Source: Rhipicephalus microplus | Lineage: Eukaryota; Arthropoda; Arachnida; Ixodida; Ixodidae | Assembly (NCBI RefSeq): GCF_043290135.1 | Contig: NC_134705.1 | Location: forward strand, 95,869,239-95,933,238 | Reading direction: 5' to 3' | DNA length: 64,000 nt | Shown here: piece by piece, positions 54,620 to 64,000 of the stretch | Layout of the letters: each line of letters opens with the position of its first letter | How positions within the stretch are numbered: the first letter of the stretch is position 1 | Notes under the pieces: model-generated | What the model was told of the DNA's origin: nothing | Databases searched by the model: none | Seen by the model: the letters and a program-made list of their open reading frames with translations, nothing else | Position numbers and translations under genes: made by a program

Positions 54620-55382
54620 ATGGCAGCATATCCACGGAGTGAATGATGGAAAGTGGGGCGAAGCATTCGTCCGTCCATTCGTTCTTGCTTCCGTCCGTCC
54701 ATGCATCCATCTGTGTGACCGTCCATGCGTCCATCCGCCCGTCTGTGCGTGCGTCTGTTCGTGCGTCCTTCCTTGCGTTCGTCCATTCATCCGCCCCTGC
54801 ATCCGTCGATGCATCTGTCTGTGTGTCCGTTCGTCCATTTATTCAACACTCCAAGTACCACCATCTCGCATCTTTTCATCATATATTTCTCATATAGAAG
54901 CACCGCCATCCAGCGGACATTCCAAGGACTAAACGAGATGTGGCACACGCACACTTTCTTACGGCTTGCACTTAGGGTCTACTCCCCACCTTTAACCACC
55001 TCGAGTTCATAGTATATACTAGTTGACTGTATTCATGGCACTGCGGCCCAACGCTCGCTAAACCTTTCTAAAACCAAGAAGGTTACGCCCAGAGAGGATA
55101 GCGTACTAACCTTTCCCTGTCAGATAGTGCTCAATGTACATGCCAATGACTGCTAGGGGGATCGCAGCATGCGCATTTACTAAAAGCCGAATGCTCCTGT
55201 CCTTCATTCTCCATTAGCAGCCATTGGCATGTACATTGAACACTTTTTTTATTGTTCAACAACGCACAGAAGAAATCTCTCACCGGCACCACCTTGGAGG
55301 TCAAAATGTTATACTTGTTACACACTAAAACGGCCACGAGGGATGAACGGGTGCTGTTACCAAGAGCTTCGCTTCTAAAAAA
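54620..55382 (+). repeat. Family Z element, copy C
   Basis: GGGGCGAAGC at 54655-54664, the minisatellite to about 54840, the conserved middle segment, one copy of the 240-bp block, then hairpin arms at about 55124-55155 and 55211-55245. It ends near GAGCTTCGCTTC (55365-55376). It has one block where copies A and B have two. Confidence 0.7.
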
Positions 55383-56160
55383 AAAAAAAAACAGCTACCA
55401 AGACGGAGCTTCTGCAGGTGTATTCCTACGCAACGGTTCATGACAATGTGCTCCTGCATGAAGTAGAGCGGTTTGACAGGCGTCTCGTACCGCTGTCGAA
55501 ACACCGGAAAGGCAAGGCCCTGACGTGCCGACATAAGATACCTGAGCCAGGGCCGTTATCCTACCGAACAACCACTTCCATCCATCCATACCGCAGATAG
55601 CATCAAAATTTCGTCATCACGCTCAGTTGGTGTGGGGGCTTCAATGTGGCATCTTCCTAACTTCGTATCTTCACGCGTTTACTCTCTTACCAATCATTCT
55701 AGCGCTGCTAGCTTGGAGGGGTATCCATCTTTACACAACTTTCTAATCAGTTCAAACGCACGAAGTGTGAAAACATTCCTCATTAGACTTGTACAATACA
55801 GGATCTCACAGAAGCGCATTCCGGTTCCTTGCGGTTCGACAAGAAAAAAGGGTACCTCAAGATGTCATCTATAAAAGGAAGTCATAAAGTTTCAAGTTTT
55901 ATGATCTCTTCTGTGGGAAATATTGGTTTGCGGCTCAATACACCTCTCTCTGTCAAAGCCTATTTTGTAATAAGGTATACGCTACCAATAAATGTAGCGT
56001 ATCCACGCCATCCAGACCCCAAACTCGCCATTTTGAAATGAGCTCGACCAAACAAACATTTATGAAAATTAGCTTCCTGAGTTAGACTGCGTGTTCTTGC
56101 TTTAATTCAAAACTTCGGTGCTTCAGGAATCAATGTAAGAAACGCGTTGCCCTTTTAACC
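55383..56160. other. No recognisable gene
   Basis: Short frames only, no motifs. Confidence 0.4.
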
Positions 56161-56189
56161 AGAGAAAAGGGTGTGTGTATGTGTGCGTG

Positions 56190-56260
56190 TGTTTGGAAAA
56201 TTTAACGATTTAGAGTACGAGGAACTCGACTAAGGGAGATCATCAAGCCGTCCCGTGAGC
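56190..56260 (+). repeat. Family W copy, single
   Basis: AATTTAACGATTTAGAGTAC, GAACTCGACTAAGGGAGA and AGCCGTCCC match the copy at 13037-13105. Confidence 0.6.
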
Positions 56261-56849
56261 CTCATATTTCATGAAGTGAAAATAGACCTTGACCATGAAA
56301 GTTTCAAATGTCAACGCAGTATGAAAAAAAAAATTAATTGCTGCGCCCGTTTCACGCCAATGAAGACTCTCGACCTTGGATGGCTAGAGTGACGCGAATT
56401 GGCACAGTGCAGGTAAACGTGCAACCACCAGAGAGTGTATATATAGCACACGCCCACGAAAGTTCAAAACATCGACGCAAGTTCAAGACTGGAAGAGGTC
56501 AAAGACGCTCTTGGCTATGACGCGCGCGTTCCTATAGTGCATTACGACGGCGTAGTCGCGTGACAAGGCGCCACTTTGAAACTGCTGGAGCATTTGTGAG
56601 GCTTTGCCAGAGAGGCGATGTTATCTTAGGCACTATGCGTCTTCGAAGCAGAAAGCTCTCGCACGATCTCTTAGCATATTGTCTTGTTCCCTGCTGTCGA
56701 ATGTCAGTTCGCGATGCAAGTACACGCCAGCCAGAAACTTGCGCAATAATGCATTGCTATGTCAAGTGTTATAGCTGGGTGAAAGAGGTGATGCTCGTAA
56801 AAAGAGGACTAATATTGACTACGAACCAGAATCGGAGCAAGGGCGAACC
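56261..56849. other. No recognisable gene
   Basis: The 211-codon frame at 56560-57195 begins here and runs through an old antisense SINE. It has no domain and is not accepted as a gene. Confidence 0.4.
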
Positions 56850-57072
56850 TTGTCCACATCATCATATGATCAGGGGTTTTGCTACTCAGAAACGCGATAT
56901 GAAGGGCACCGTTTTAGAGTGCTCTAAAAATTTCGACCATTTGGTGTTTTTTGAATGCACACTGAAGCCGCACGGCACATGGGCTTCAACCATTTCGGCT
57001 GCGCCAAAATGCGACCGCCCTAACTGGCACCAAACCCGTGACCTTCGAGTCAGTAGCCGACTGAACTTTGAC
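56850..57072 (-). mobile_element. Old, diverged SINE
   Basis: The antisense body can be followed: a TTTCGACCATTTGGTGTTTT segment, AATGCACACTGAAGCCGCAC and a head remnant with ACCCGTGACCTTCGAGTCAG. No TSD found. Confidence 0.6.
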
Positions 57073-57394
57073 AGACGGACCGAGAACCTTTTAGTACAAT
57101 GCACTGCTAAACCCAAATCAGTTTTTTTAGGCAATGATGGACACGAAAGGCTTCGAGTGTGCTGTACTTTTTTCACGCGCGTAGCTGAAAGATGAAAATG
57201 GAGCAGAGTGAATTAGGGAAGAAACATAAGTTGCCAATATCCTTTCATATAGTACGATGAAAAAAAAAATCGGATCTATGGAGGTCGCATCATAAAAACA
57301 GATGACCGCTTGCCAGTGAGAGTGATGATACGGATACGAATAGATGGCGAGCGTGGCCGATATTGACAAGTGGTTATGCTTGACACAACCCTGA

Positions 57395-57600
57395 TGAACT
57401 TAAGGAGGTAATGAAGCCAAGAAACACATAGGAGACGTTAATTGTACTGTTTTAAGCGTATACCGCAGTAGTTGTGAGATAGATGTGAAGAAAGTGAAAT
57501 TGAACAAAGACAACTTGCCACCCGCAGGTATCGAACCCGCAAACTTCAGAATGTGCGCCCGGTGCTCCTAAATAATGTATTACATTGATGGTCGTCCCTT
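57395..57600 (-). mobile_element. Second-type tRNA-derived SINE, antisense
   Basis: The minus strand has the B-box segment GCGGGTTCGATACCTGC, then GGTGGCAAGTTGTCTTTGTT and a body ending GTTTCTTGGCTTCATTACC. It differs from the common SINE and resembles the copy at 57870-58025 in organisation. Confidence 0.55.
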
Positions 57601-57869
57601 GTCCACGTTGGGGGGTAACCATGTGCATGAAACCAGGGATTCTTACGCAGCGCCACTCGTTGCTAGGTGACGGCAAGTGGCACGTGAAGCTTTAACTAGC
57701 GAACAAATAACAAAGAAGCCTTCGCATATTACCTTCATAATCCGAAGGTAATCCAAAGATTCCACGTAATTCGAAGTTTGCAGACGGGAAGATAGTTCTC
57801 TTTTCCGTCATTTTATTTTCTTCAAATTCATGTAACAATACTGTAATACACTTTAAGCTTATATATAGA

Positions 57870-58025
57870 GAGCATCGAACGCGCTATTCGAAGGTCGTAG
57901 GTTCGATTCTTGCTCACGGCTGGTTATTTTTTCATCCACTTTTCTTTTTTATTTGCATTCCATTGCTTCTAATAACTTCCCCTGTACATTCTTTGGCATT
58001 ACTGTCTGTTAGATCTCATTATTAT
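57870..58025 (+). mobile_element. Second-type tRNA-derived SINE
   Basis: The B-box GTAGGTTCGATTCTTGC is followed by CACGGCTGGTTATTTTTTCA, TCCACTTTTC and an end reading CTGTTAGATCTCATTATTAT. The head is partly degraded. Confidence 0.6.
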
Positions 58026-58037
58026 TGTGTTATAACA

Positions 58038-58520
<483 letters not shown>

Positions 58521-58529
58521 AAAAATACG

Positions 58530-58830
58530 GGGAGCAGGTTGGTGGGGCCCCTACTCCAGGGCTCCACCTGAGCCTGCCGCTGCACTTTGTCGTTGAGCTC
58601 TAGTTGCATCCCCAAGTCCACGCTGGCGAGCGAAGTACCCCACCTGTTCTCTTTCGATCATTTTGCCGGTAATTCGCGGTGAGTCCTTTCAATTGGACTG
58701 TTCTGGCAATCCCACGTTATGTGGGCGAGAGTGGGCCGGCTTCCGCAGCACGGAAAGCTATCGTTGTAGGGTTACGGGGTTAATGGCATGTTCAACGAAA
58801 CGTTGGTATATATGTGTGCTTGTACACGGT
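58530..58830 (-). pseudogene. LINE C-terminal fragment with zinc-knuckle motif
   Basis: On the minus strand the frame near 58755-58660 reads SFPCCGSRPTLAHITWDCQN, then SPIERTHRELPAK and a stop. The C-x-C/H-x-x-W-x-C pattern with PTLAH is the zinc-binding C-terminal end of a group of arthropod LINE ORF2 proteins. Sequence beyond the stop (to about 58530) still looks like the family's tail region in other frames. Inactive fragment. Confidence 0.7.
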
Positions 58831-60467
58831 GCCAGTATTGAAAATTCCGCCCGGTTAGAGCAGTAGCGTAACGTTCACTATATCTTCCTCGGCTTCCTTG
58901 TTCACTAGTTTCATTGAGTTTCCACCAAACACACAGACTAGCTCTCAAAATGCCATTCCTTCGTTCTTATGGTCGAGTGACTGAATTCGGGCATTTGGGG
59001 TGATTGAATGGAATCAGTTGGCATAGGGTAGGATGTGTTAGAGATCATTAAAAGAGGATGTCATGCTGTGGGCAAAGGATAAGCTGGTATTGAAGAGAAT
59101 GATGATGACGAAACGGGCAGAGTGCACCCGCCACAACGTCAATGGCGATGGCTGCTGACAAAACTAACACACGTATGTAGTCGGCCTAAATATGAAGTTG
59201 TATTGTTTCCATTCTACGCTCTCTGAGAAATATCGCAGAGCGAGAACAAGTGTCACCGCGCAAACAAGTGTGATTCAAGAATCAACTTTTCTTATTTTGA
59301 CTCGTATTTCAATGCGTTATTCACCGGCCATCTTCACGTCTTCTCAGTCAAGTTCTGGGTGTGTAAATTGCAGCGATCTCTGAGACTGTGCGTGTTTACC
59401 GTGTATTGTCGGTTCAGCTCAGTCGCCTTGGGTCGCTTGGTAGAAGGCGAATTGCTGTGTCCAGGTTTTGCCGTCTGTATTAGTCCGCCATTTTTAGTGT
59501 GGGTTCGGCTGTGCGGATCTAATCTAGAATATTGGCTGCATAGTCGGTCGTGCATGGCGAGTACAACAGTAGGCAACCATGTGTTTTGTTCTACGTGCGC
59601 CCGTACAAGCTACGTAATTATAAATAGCATGATGTGATTGTTCAGCCTGCTTGACAACCTTATACTGCGTCTATACACAACATCGATTTTGTGTTGTCTT
59701 CACTTCTCTGTCGGTGATTGCATGCCTACCGTATTTGTTAGGCAACACGCTTGGTGACTTGGCAAGCATAACGTTCCGCAACTTGTACATGCGGTGTGTA
59801 TTGCCATAGGGGACTCTCTCGGACTGAAGGCTGGTCTACACCAGCAACTGGCTAATTGCGCGACAACTTTGTCGCAAATGTACTGGTCGCAGAAGGTCTC
59901 AAATGGCAGCTTTGTTCGCAAAGCCGCTGCTTTGGATCAGTGGATTGTTGCTCGATTGTGAAGTCGCACTACTGCAGTCCCAAACCTCTAAACTGATCAG
60001 ATATTTTGTTTAGATGTTTGCGGACAACACCACAGCTTTAGTTACGGGAGATAATAAACATGCAAGGAGACAAAAACTCCGTGGGCGACTCTAGCTCGCA
60101 GGTATGAACACCGCGGTCGCGTCGAGTCGCTTCTTGGTCGCCCATCGCAAATGGCCACGCGAGCGGTTCTTGTCGCAGCTGTAAATGAGCGCTAAGGTCG
60201 GCGAACTCACTGATGAATTGGCTCATTTGGACGCACTTGCATCGAGTCATGAGTCCGAGTCTGAGTGAGTCCAGGTTAGTAATAGTTTGGCTAGTTTCAG
60301 TCCGAGTGAGTCCAGTTGAAGAAACTCTTCGTGAGTGTGAGTTCAAGCGACTCCGGCTCCAGAAAATTTTTGCGAGCATGAGTTGGAGTGGGTTCAAAGC
60401 GCGAAAAGTATTTCTTGAGTGAGTCTGAGTGAGTTCCACTTTTTCGCTTGACTTAGGCTTAAGACTG
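58831..60467. other. Intron DNA, no exon recognised
   Basis: Frames at 59334-59637 and 59700-59921 have no motif. A diffuse GAGTCCGAGTCTGAGTGAG-type repeat fills about 60245-60440. Confidence 0.35.
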
Positions 60468-60481
60468 ATTATAGAGTTTCT

Positions 60482-60715
60482 CGGTGGTCTAGTGGCTAAG
60501 GTACTCGGCTGCTGACCCGCAGGCCGCGGGATCGATTCCCGGCTGCAGCGGCTGCCTTTTTGATGGAGGCGGAAATGTTGTAGGCCCGTGTGCTCAGATT
60601 TGGGTGCACGTTAAAGAACCCCAAGTGGTCAAAATTTTCGGAGCCCTCCACTATACGGTGTCTCTCATAATCATATGGTGGTTTTGGGACGTTAAACCCC
60701 ACAAATCAATCATCA
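60482..60715 (+). mobile_element. SINE with 14-bp TSD, just upstream of the CRD2 exon
   Basis: A sense copy from GGTCTAGTGGCTAAGG to GGACGTTAAACCCCACAAAT with a short TCAATCATCA tail. The exact repeat ATTATAGAGTTTCT flanks it at 60468-60481 and 60716-60729. It ends only 84 bp before the splice acceptor at 60799. Confidence 0.93.
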
Positions 60716-60799
60716 ATTATAGAGTTTCTAAAGGTGGTGGTTTCTGAGAGTGAAAACAAAAACAAAAACAAAAAACGTACATTTTTCTTCCCCGGTCAG

Positions 60800-61121
60800 A
60801 TTTGTTCTGAACCTGGCCACGGGCCTGGGCACGGAGGACGACCTGGCGCTGCACCTGAACCCGCGCTTCGGCGAGGGCGCCCTGATACGCAACTGCCGTC
60901 GCGGAGGCAAGTGGGGTGACGAGGAGCGAGAGGGCGACTTCCCGCTGGCGCCGGGACGCGCCTTCGAGCTGCGCGTGGACGCCCTCGAAGACGCGTTTCG
61001 CGTCACCGTGGACGGCAACACGCTGTGCGACTTCGGACACCGCATGCCGCTCAAGAAGGTCAAGTACCTGGTCGCCGAGGGAGACCTGGTCGTCGACGAC
61101 GTGCGCGTAGAGTCGGATGAT
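60800..61121 (+). CDS. Galectin CRD2, main exon (intronless counterpart of two CRD1 exons)
   Basis: After CCCCGGTCAG the 322-bp exon completes the split Lys and encodes 107 codons from FVLNLATG to VRVESDD, followed by GTAAGT. Sugar-binding residues are His18, Asn20 and Arg22 (HLNPRF), Ile29 and Asn31 (LIRN), Trp38, Glu41 and Arg43 (WGDEER), all in family order with Ile in place of Val. VDGN and a GDLVVDDV end follow. It covers in one exon what CRD1 splits between 38293-38500 and 39787-39915. Third codon positions are almost all G or C, unlike CRD1. Confidence 0.95.
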
Positions 61122-61644
61122 GTAAGTGCGAGGTATATCGCCTCGAGGCGTATGTATACTATATGCTGTAAAGGGATTTGGATATTTACCTTGAAAGTAG
61201 ACAGGGAAATGTTTTGCGTTTGCCTGTGCCTGACTGCTGGTCAGTGTTCTTTCCTCAGAGAAGTTGAATGCTGTGCTTCCAATGGTACCTAGTTTAACAA
61301 TTGAATATTAATGTTGAAGTTATTTCCCTAGAGTTATTGAAAGGTGTAACGAATTACCCGATAGCATTCGTCAATTCTCGTTGTTGGATTTTGTAGACGC
61401 ACTGTTATAGATAATCATTGTTTCTTTTTTCTTTGCTACGATCACTCAATTTTGTAGTCAGTGTACTTAAGGTATGTAAATGCACCCCACTCCTTCAATA
61501 ACTCTGTATAGTGATGCAGTATTTGAAAATAAATAAATAAAAAATAAACGTATACATAAAACATCCCACGTATTGTGGGAACCAGTATAATGCGGAGCAG
61601 TCAGCGAGTGGCACTCTATGCGTCCTTTTTCGCTTTAAGAAAAG
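61122..61644. other. Intron DNA
   Basis: AT-rich towards the end; no exon or element recognised. Confidence 0.4.
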
Positions 61645-61657
61645 CGTTACGAGCTGC

Positions 61658-61872
61658 TCACCGCGATGGAGCAATGGTTAAGGTGCTCGGCTGCAGACCC
61701 GATTTTCGCTGGTTCGATCCCCGCTGCGGCGGTCGCATTTTGATGGAGCCGAAATGGTGGAGGCCCGTGCACACTGTGCGATGTTTAAAGAACACCAGGT
61801 GGTCCAATTTTCAGGAGCCCTCTACTGTGGCGTCTCTCATAATCATATCGTGGTATTGCATCGTAAAACCTC

Positions 61873-61957
<85 letters not shown>

Positions 61958-61960
61958 GAT
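61658..61960 (+). mobile_element. SINE subfamily with (TTA)n tail
   Basis: The head GATGGAGCAATGGTTAAGGT and B-box GGTTCGATCCCCGC are followed by the body. The tail is about 84 bp of TTA units (61875-61958) in place of TCAA. Near-exact flanks CGTTACGAGCTGC (61645-61657) and CGTTATGAGCTGC (61961-61973) look like a TSD with one later change. The body is close to the copy at 25205-25435. Confidence 0.85.
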
Positions 61961-61973
61961 CGTTATGAGCTGC

Positions 61974-62444
61974 ATCGACGTATTTGTGTAAATCGAACAG
62001 TTGCGTGCATATAGCGTGCTCACCAGGTGCACCAAGTACGCTGGCGTGTAAAGCGTATATATAGCTCATAATCAGACGCAGCGCCGGCCCTCTGGTCAGA
62101 GCATAGATGCCACTTTCACGCCAGGAAGTGCACGATATGGTGCGATAATGTGCGCATCCTAAGTAGCTGCGGCGCCTCGTCGGCCTATATTCTGCAGTTA
62201 GGCACTGTGTATATTTCTTAGCGAACTAAACTATCGTGTTTTCTCGCGTAGTGTCAGCTGTGATGAACGCCGGCATTACTAATAGTGGCTGGTTGGGCTT
62301 GGGTAAGGATGACTATTCAATTTTATTACAGCAGCTTCGTCTTTCAACTATAAGTCCACTGATTGAGTTACTTAGCCAATGTTTTTCTCAACACGATATC
62401 AGAAAAAAATACTAAATCAATGTTAAGTTTTCCTCGGAGAGTAC
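61974..62444. other. No recognisable gene
   Basis: Intron DNA; nothing supported. Confidence 0.4.
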
Positions 62445-62675
62445 AAAAGTAATAATATCTGAGGTTTTACGTGCCAAAACAATATTGTGATAACCAGGCG
62501 GGCCGTAGCAGAGGGCTCCGAATATTTAGACCACCTGGAGTTATTTAACGTGCGCTGTTATCGCACTGTATACTCGCCTCCATCTTGAATTTCGCCTCCA
62601 TCCAAATGTGAGTGTTGCGGCCGAGATGGAAACCGCAACTTTTGAGTCAGAAGCCGAGAACCATAGCTGTTGTTC
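62445..62675 (-). mobile_element. Old, diverged SINE
   Basis: The antisense body: TTTTACGTGCCAAAACAATA, AGAGGGCTCCGAATATTTAG, CACCTGGAGTTATTTAACGT, then a head remnant with CAACTTTTGAGTCAGAAGCC. No TSD found. Confidence 0.65.
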
Positions 62676-62975
62676 TTCCGAGAAGAAATTAGCCGGCGTA
62701 ATTCGGTTTAACATCTCAAACACCATAACTTATCTTCAAATCAGCTCTGTGGTTTTCCCGAGGGAAAAATAAGTCTCTCATAGTCGGTAAATGGGAGTGT
62801 GTCCTACGTCACTAAGAGCTTTCGCGGCTTTTAAACATGCGCTGGTCAACCAATTCCTTTACCACAAACAATTGTAGTCTTTGTCAATTCTGACAACTGC
62901 ATACACGAAAGCAACGAAATATATGTAGTGCCGACTACGCTAACTCACCTGCATGCTGCGCGCGCAACAACTCAG

Positions 62976-63053
62976 GTGGAGAAACTGCGAGAACTGGCGG
63001 ACAACTGGTCGTTGTACATGCCCCCGGAGCCACCCCAGCAAGTCCTGCAAGTG
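62976..63053 (+). CDS. Galectin linker exon (proline-rich)
   Basis: 26 codons between AACAACTCAG and GTGAGT, phase 0 at both ends, so it joins CRD2 without a shift. It reads VEKLRELADNWSLYMPPEPP and QQVLQV. The PPEPPQQ part is a typical flexible linker. After two complete CRDs it suggests either a further domain beyond the window or a C-terminal tail. The acceptor pyrimidine tract is weak, so the call rests mainly on phase, the GTGAGT donor and codon bias (GC-rich like CRD2). Confidence 0.65.
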
Positions 63054-63374
<321 letters not shown>

Positions 63375-63375
63375 T

Positions 63376-63456
63376 GAATGAACTTGCAGATAGCACATTT
63401 GAAAAGGAAATCATATTTACTAACGTTTCGGCCGTGCCACGGCCTTCGTATATATA
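63376..63456 (-). ncRNA. Hammerhead-ribozyme-like motif (Penelope type), decayed
   Basis: On the minus strand the order is ACGA, then a perfect stem GGCCGTGGCACGGCC (63430-63444), GAAAC, then GTTAGTA. This is the stem II, GAAAC and GUA cleavage-site part of the minimal hammerhead known from Penelope-like retroelements. The CUGANGA strand should end at the GA before the stem, but its first bases have been replaced by TATA from the neighbouring TA tract, so self-cleavage is unlikely. The flank to 63376 may be further element sequence. No Penelope reverse transcriptase is in the window. Confidence 0.55.
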
Positions 63457-63471
63457 TATATATATATATAT

Positions 63472-63633
63472 TGTGAGCGCTGGTTGTGTTGCTCATCATT
63501 TTCACTTTCACCTGCGCATACAAAGCACCGTGATCATCATCATCGGAGCGGCTCGCTGCTTGTTCGGTTGCTGGCTCGCGCGTCTGGGTTGACAATAAAA
63601 CGGTCGCTCCTTCGTACCTGACGTCGTCTCACA
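63472..63633 (+). mobile_element. 5' LTR (162 bp) of a Ty3/gypsy-like retrotransposon
   Basis: The sequence starts TGTGAG and ends CTCACA, a perfect 6-bp terminal inverted repeat with the usual TG...CA ends. AATAAA lies at 63594-63599 in the proper place. Two bases after the end, TGGTGGAGCG begins with TGG as expected for a primer-binding site; the tRNA was not identified. A gag-like ORF follows at 63727. It inserted next to a TA tract. Confidence 0.75.
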
Positions 63634-63726
63634 AGTGGTGGAGCGTGCTGTGATTCCCAAGTCCTCGTGCACTACCGGTCACCCCTGGAGCTCCGATCAG
63701 GTCGACGGCTGTGCTTGCCAACAGTG

Positions 63727-64000
63727 ATGGCGCAAAACGACCCACCCCCTACCGCCTTCTTCGCACCACCCGCTCAGCCTGCTGGGCCTCACCACACCGT
63801 GAGTACCTCGCAACGAGACCCTCCAGTGTTTTCTGGCCTTCGCGGTGAGGACGTAGAAGAATGGCTGGACAGTTACGACCGTACCAGTGCTTGCAATTAC
63901 TGGGATGAGGCACATAAGCTGCGCTATGTACCCTTTTATCTGAAGGAGGTTGCTAAGACGTGGTATCATAACCACGAACGCGACTTTCCTGATTGGTCAG
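63727..64000 (+). CDS. Retrotransposon gag polyprotein, cut by window end
   Basis: An ATG opens a frame that stays open for 91 codons to the window end. It begins MAQNDPPPTAFFAPPAQ, a proline-rich leader. It then reads PPVFSGLRGEDVEEWLDSYD, LRYVPFYLKEVAKTWY and HERDFPDWS, the pattern of the retrotransposon gag domain (F-x-G-x-x-x-x-x-x-W-L, hydrophobic-x-x-L-x-x-x-A-x-x-W-[FY]). Gag packages element RNA into intracellular particles. It is intact as far as seen and is preceded by an LTR 93 bp upstream. Pol, if present, would be beyond the window. Ty3/gypsy is likely from the gag type but unproven without pol. Confidence 0.85.
   Translation, partial: MAQNDPPPTAFFAPPAQPAGPHHTVSTSQRDPPVFSGLRGEDVEEWLDSYDRTSACNYWDEAHKLRYVPFYLKEVAKTWYHNHERDFPDWS

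Noticed and set aside
56560..57195. 211-codon frame
   Set aside because: Its second half runs through an antisense SINE and the first half has no motif or splice context.

Overview
This window looks like non-coding-rich genomic DNA of a hard (ixodid) tick. The main clue is a family of tRNA-derived SINEs resembling the published ixodid 'Ruka' type, present in many copies on both strands. Each has an A-box/B-box head, a conserved body and a TTGA- or TTA-rich tail, and several are flanked by exact target-site duplications. Very long microsatellites, decayed non-LTR retrotransposons, a Ty3/gypsy-like gag at the right edge and introns of up to 13 kb fit the same picture. No rRNA, true tRNA, CRISPR array or prokaryotic operon was seen.

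One host protein gene can be supported: a multi-domain (tandem-repeat) galectin on the + strand. Its exons are small and phase-compatible. CRD1 is 35830-35918, 38293-38500 and 39787-39915. CRD2 is 52767-52855 and 60800-61121. A proline-rich linker exon follows at 62976-63053. Both CRDs keep the galactoside-binding residues (H, N, R, V/I, N, W, E, R). The first exon is not proven (31452-31568 is a phase-compatible candidate), and the 3' end lies beyond the window or was not found. CRD2 lacks the intron that splits CRD1 and is much richer in G/C at third codon positions.

Layout. 0-3 kb: antisense LINE reverse-transcriptase remnant and a dispersed repeat (family R) split by a SINE. 3-10 kb: microsatellites and unassigned DNA. 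10-20 kb: LINE remnants, small dispersed repeats (families W and Z), a long (TA)n and a ~145-bp tandem array. 20-30 kb: SINEs, a possible LTR and long stretches with no recognisable gene. 30-63 kb: the galectin gene; its introns hold an L1-like element (42.1-44.0 kb), hairpins, further R, W and Z copies, several microsatellites of 250-390 bp and other LINE fragments. 63.4-64 kb: a decayed hammerhead-ribozyme-like motif of the Penelope type, then a 162-bp LTR and the start of a gag ORF cut by the window end.

Most open reading frames in the window run through microsatellites or repeats and are not genes. I did not find a convincing new protein-level system. The most interesting signals are the galectin exon asymmetry, the hammerhead-like motif, nested inverted repeats at 58 kb, a perfect 52-bp palindrome at 37.5 kb, and three unannotated dispersed repeat families recognisable from copies inside this window alone.
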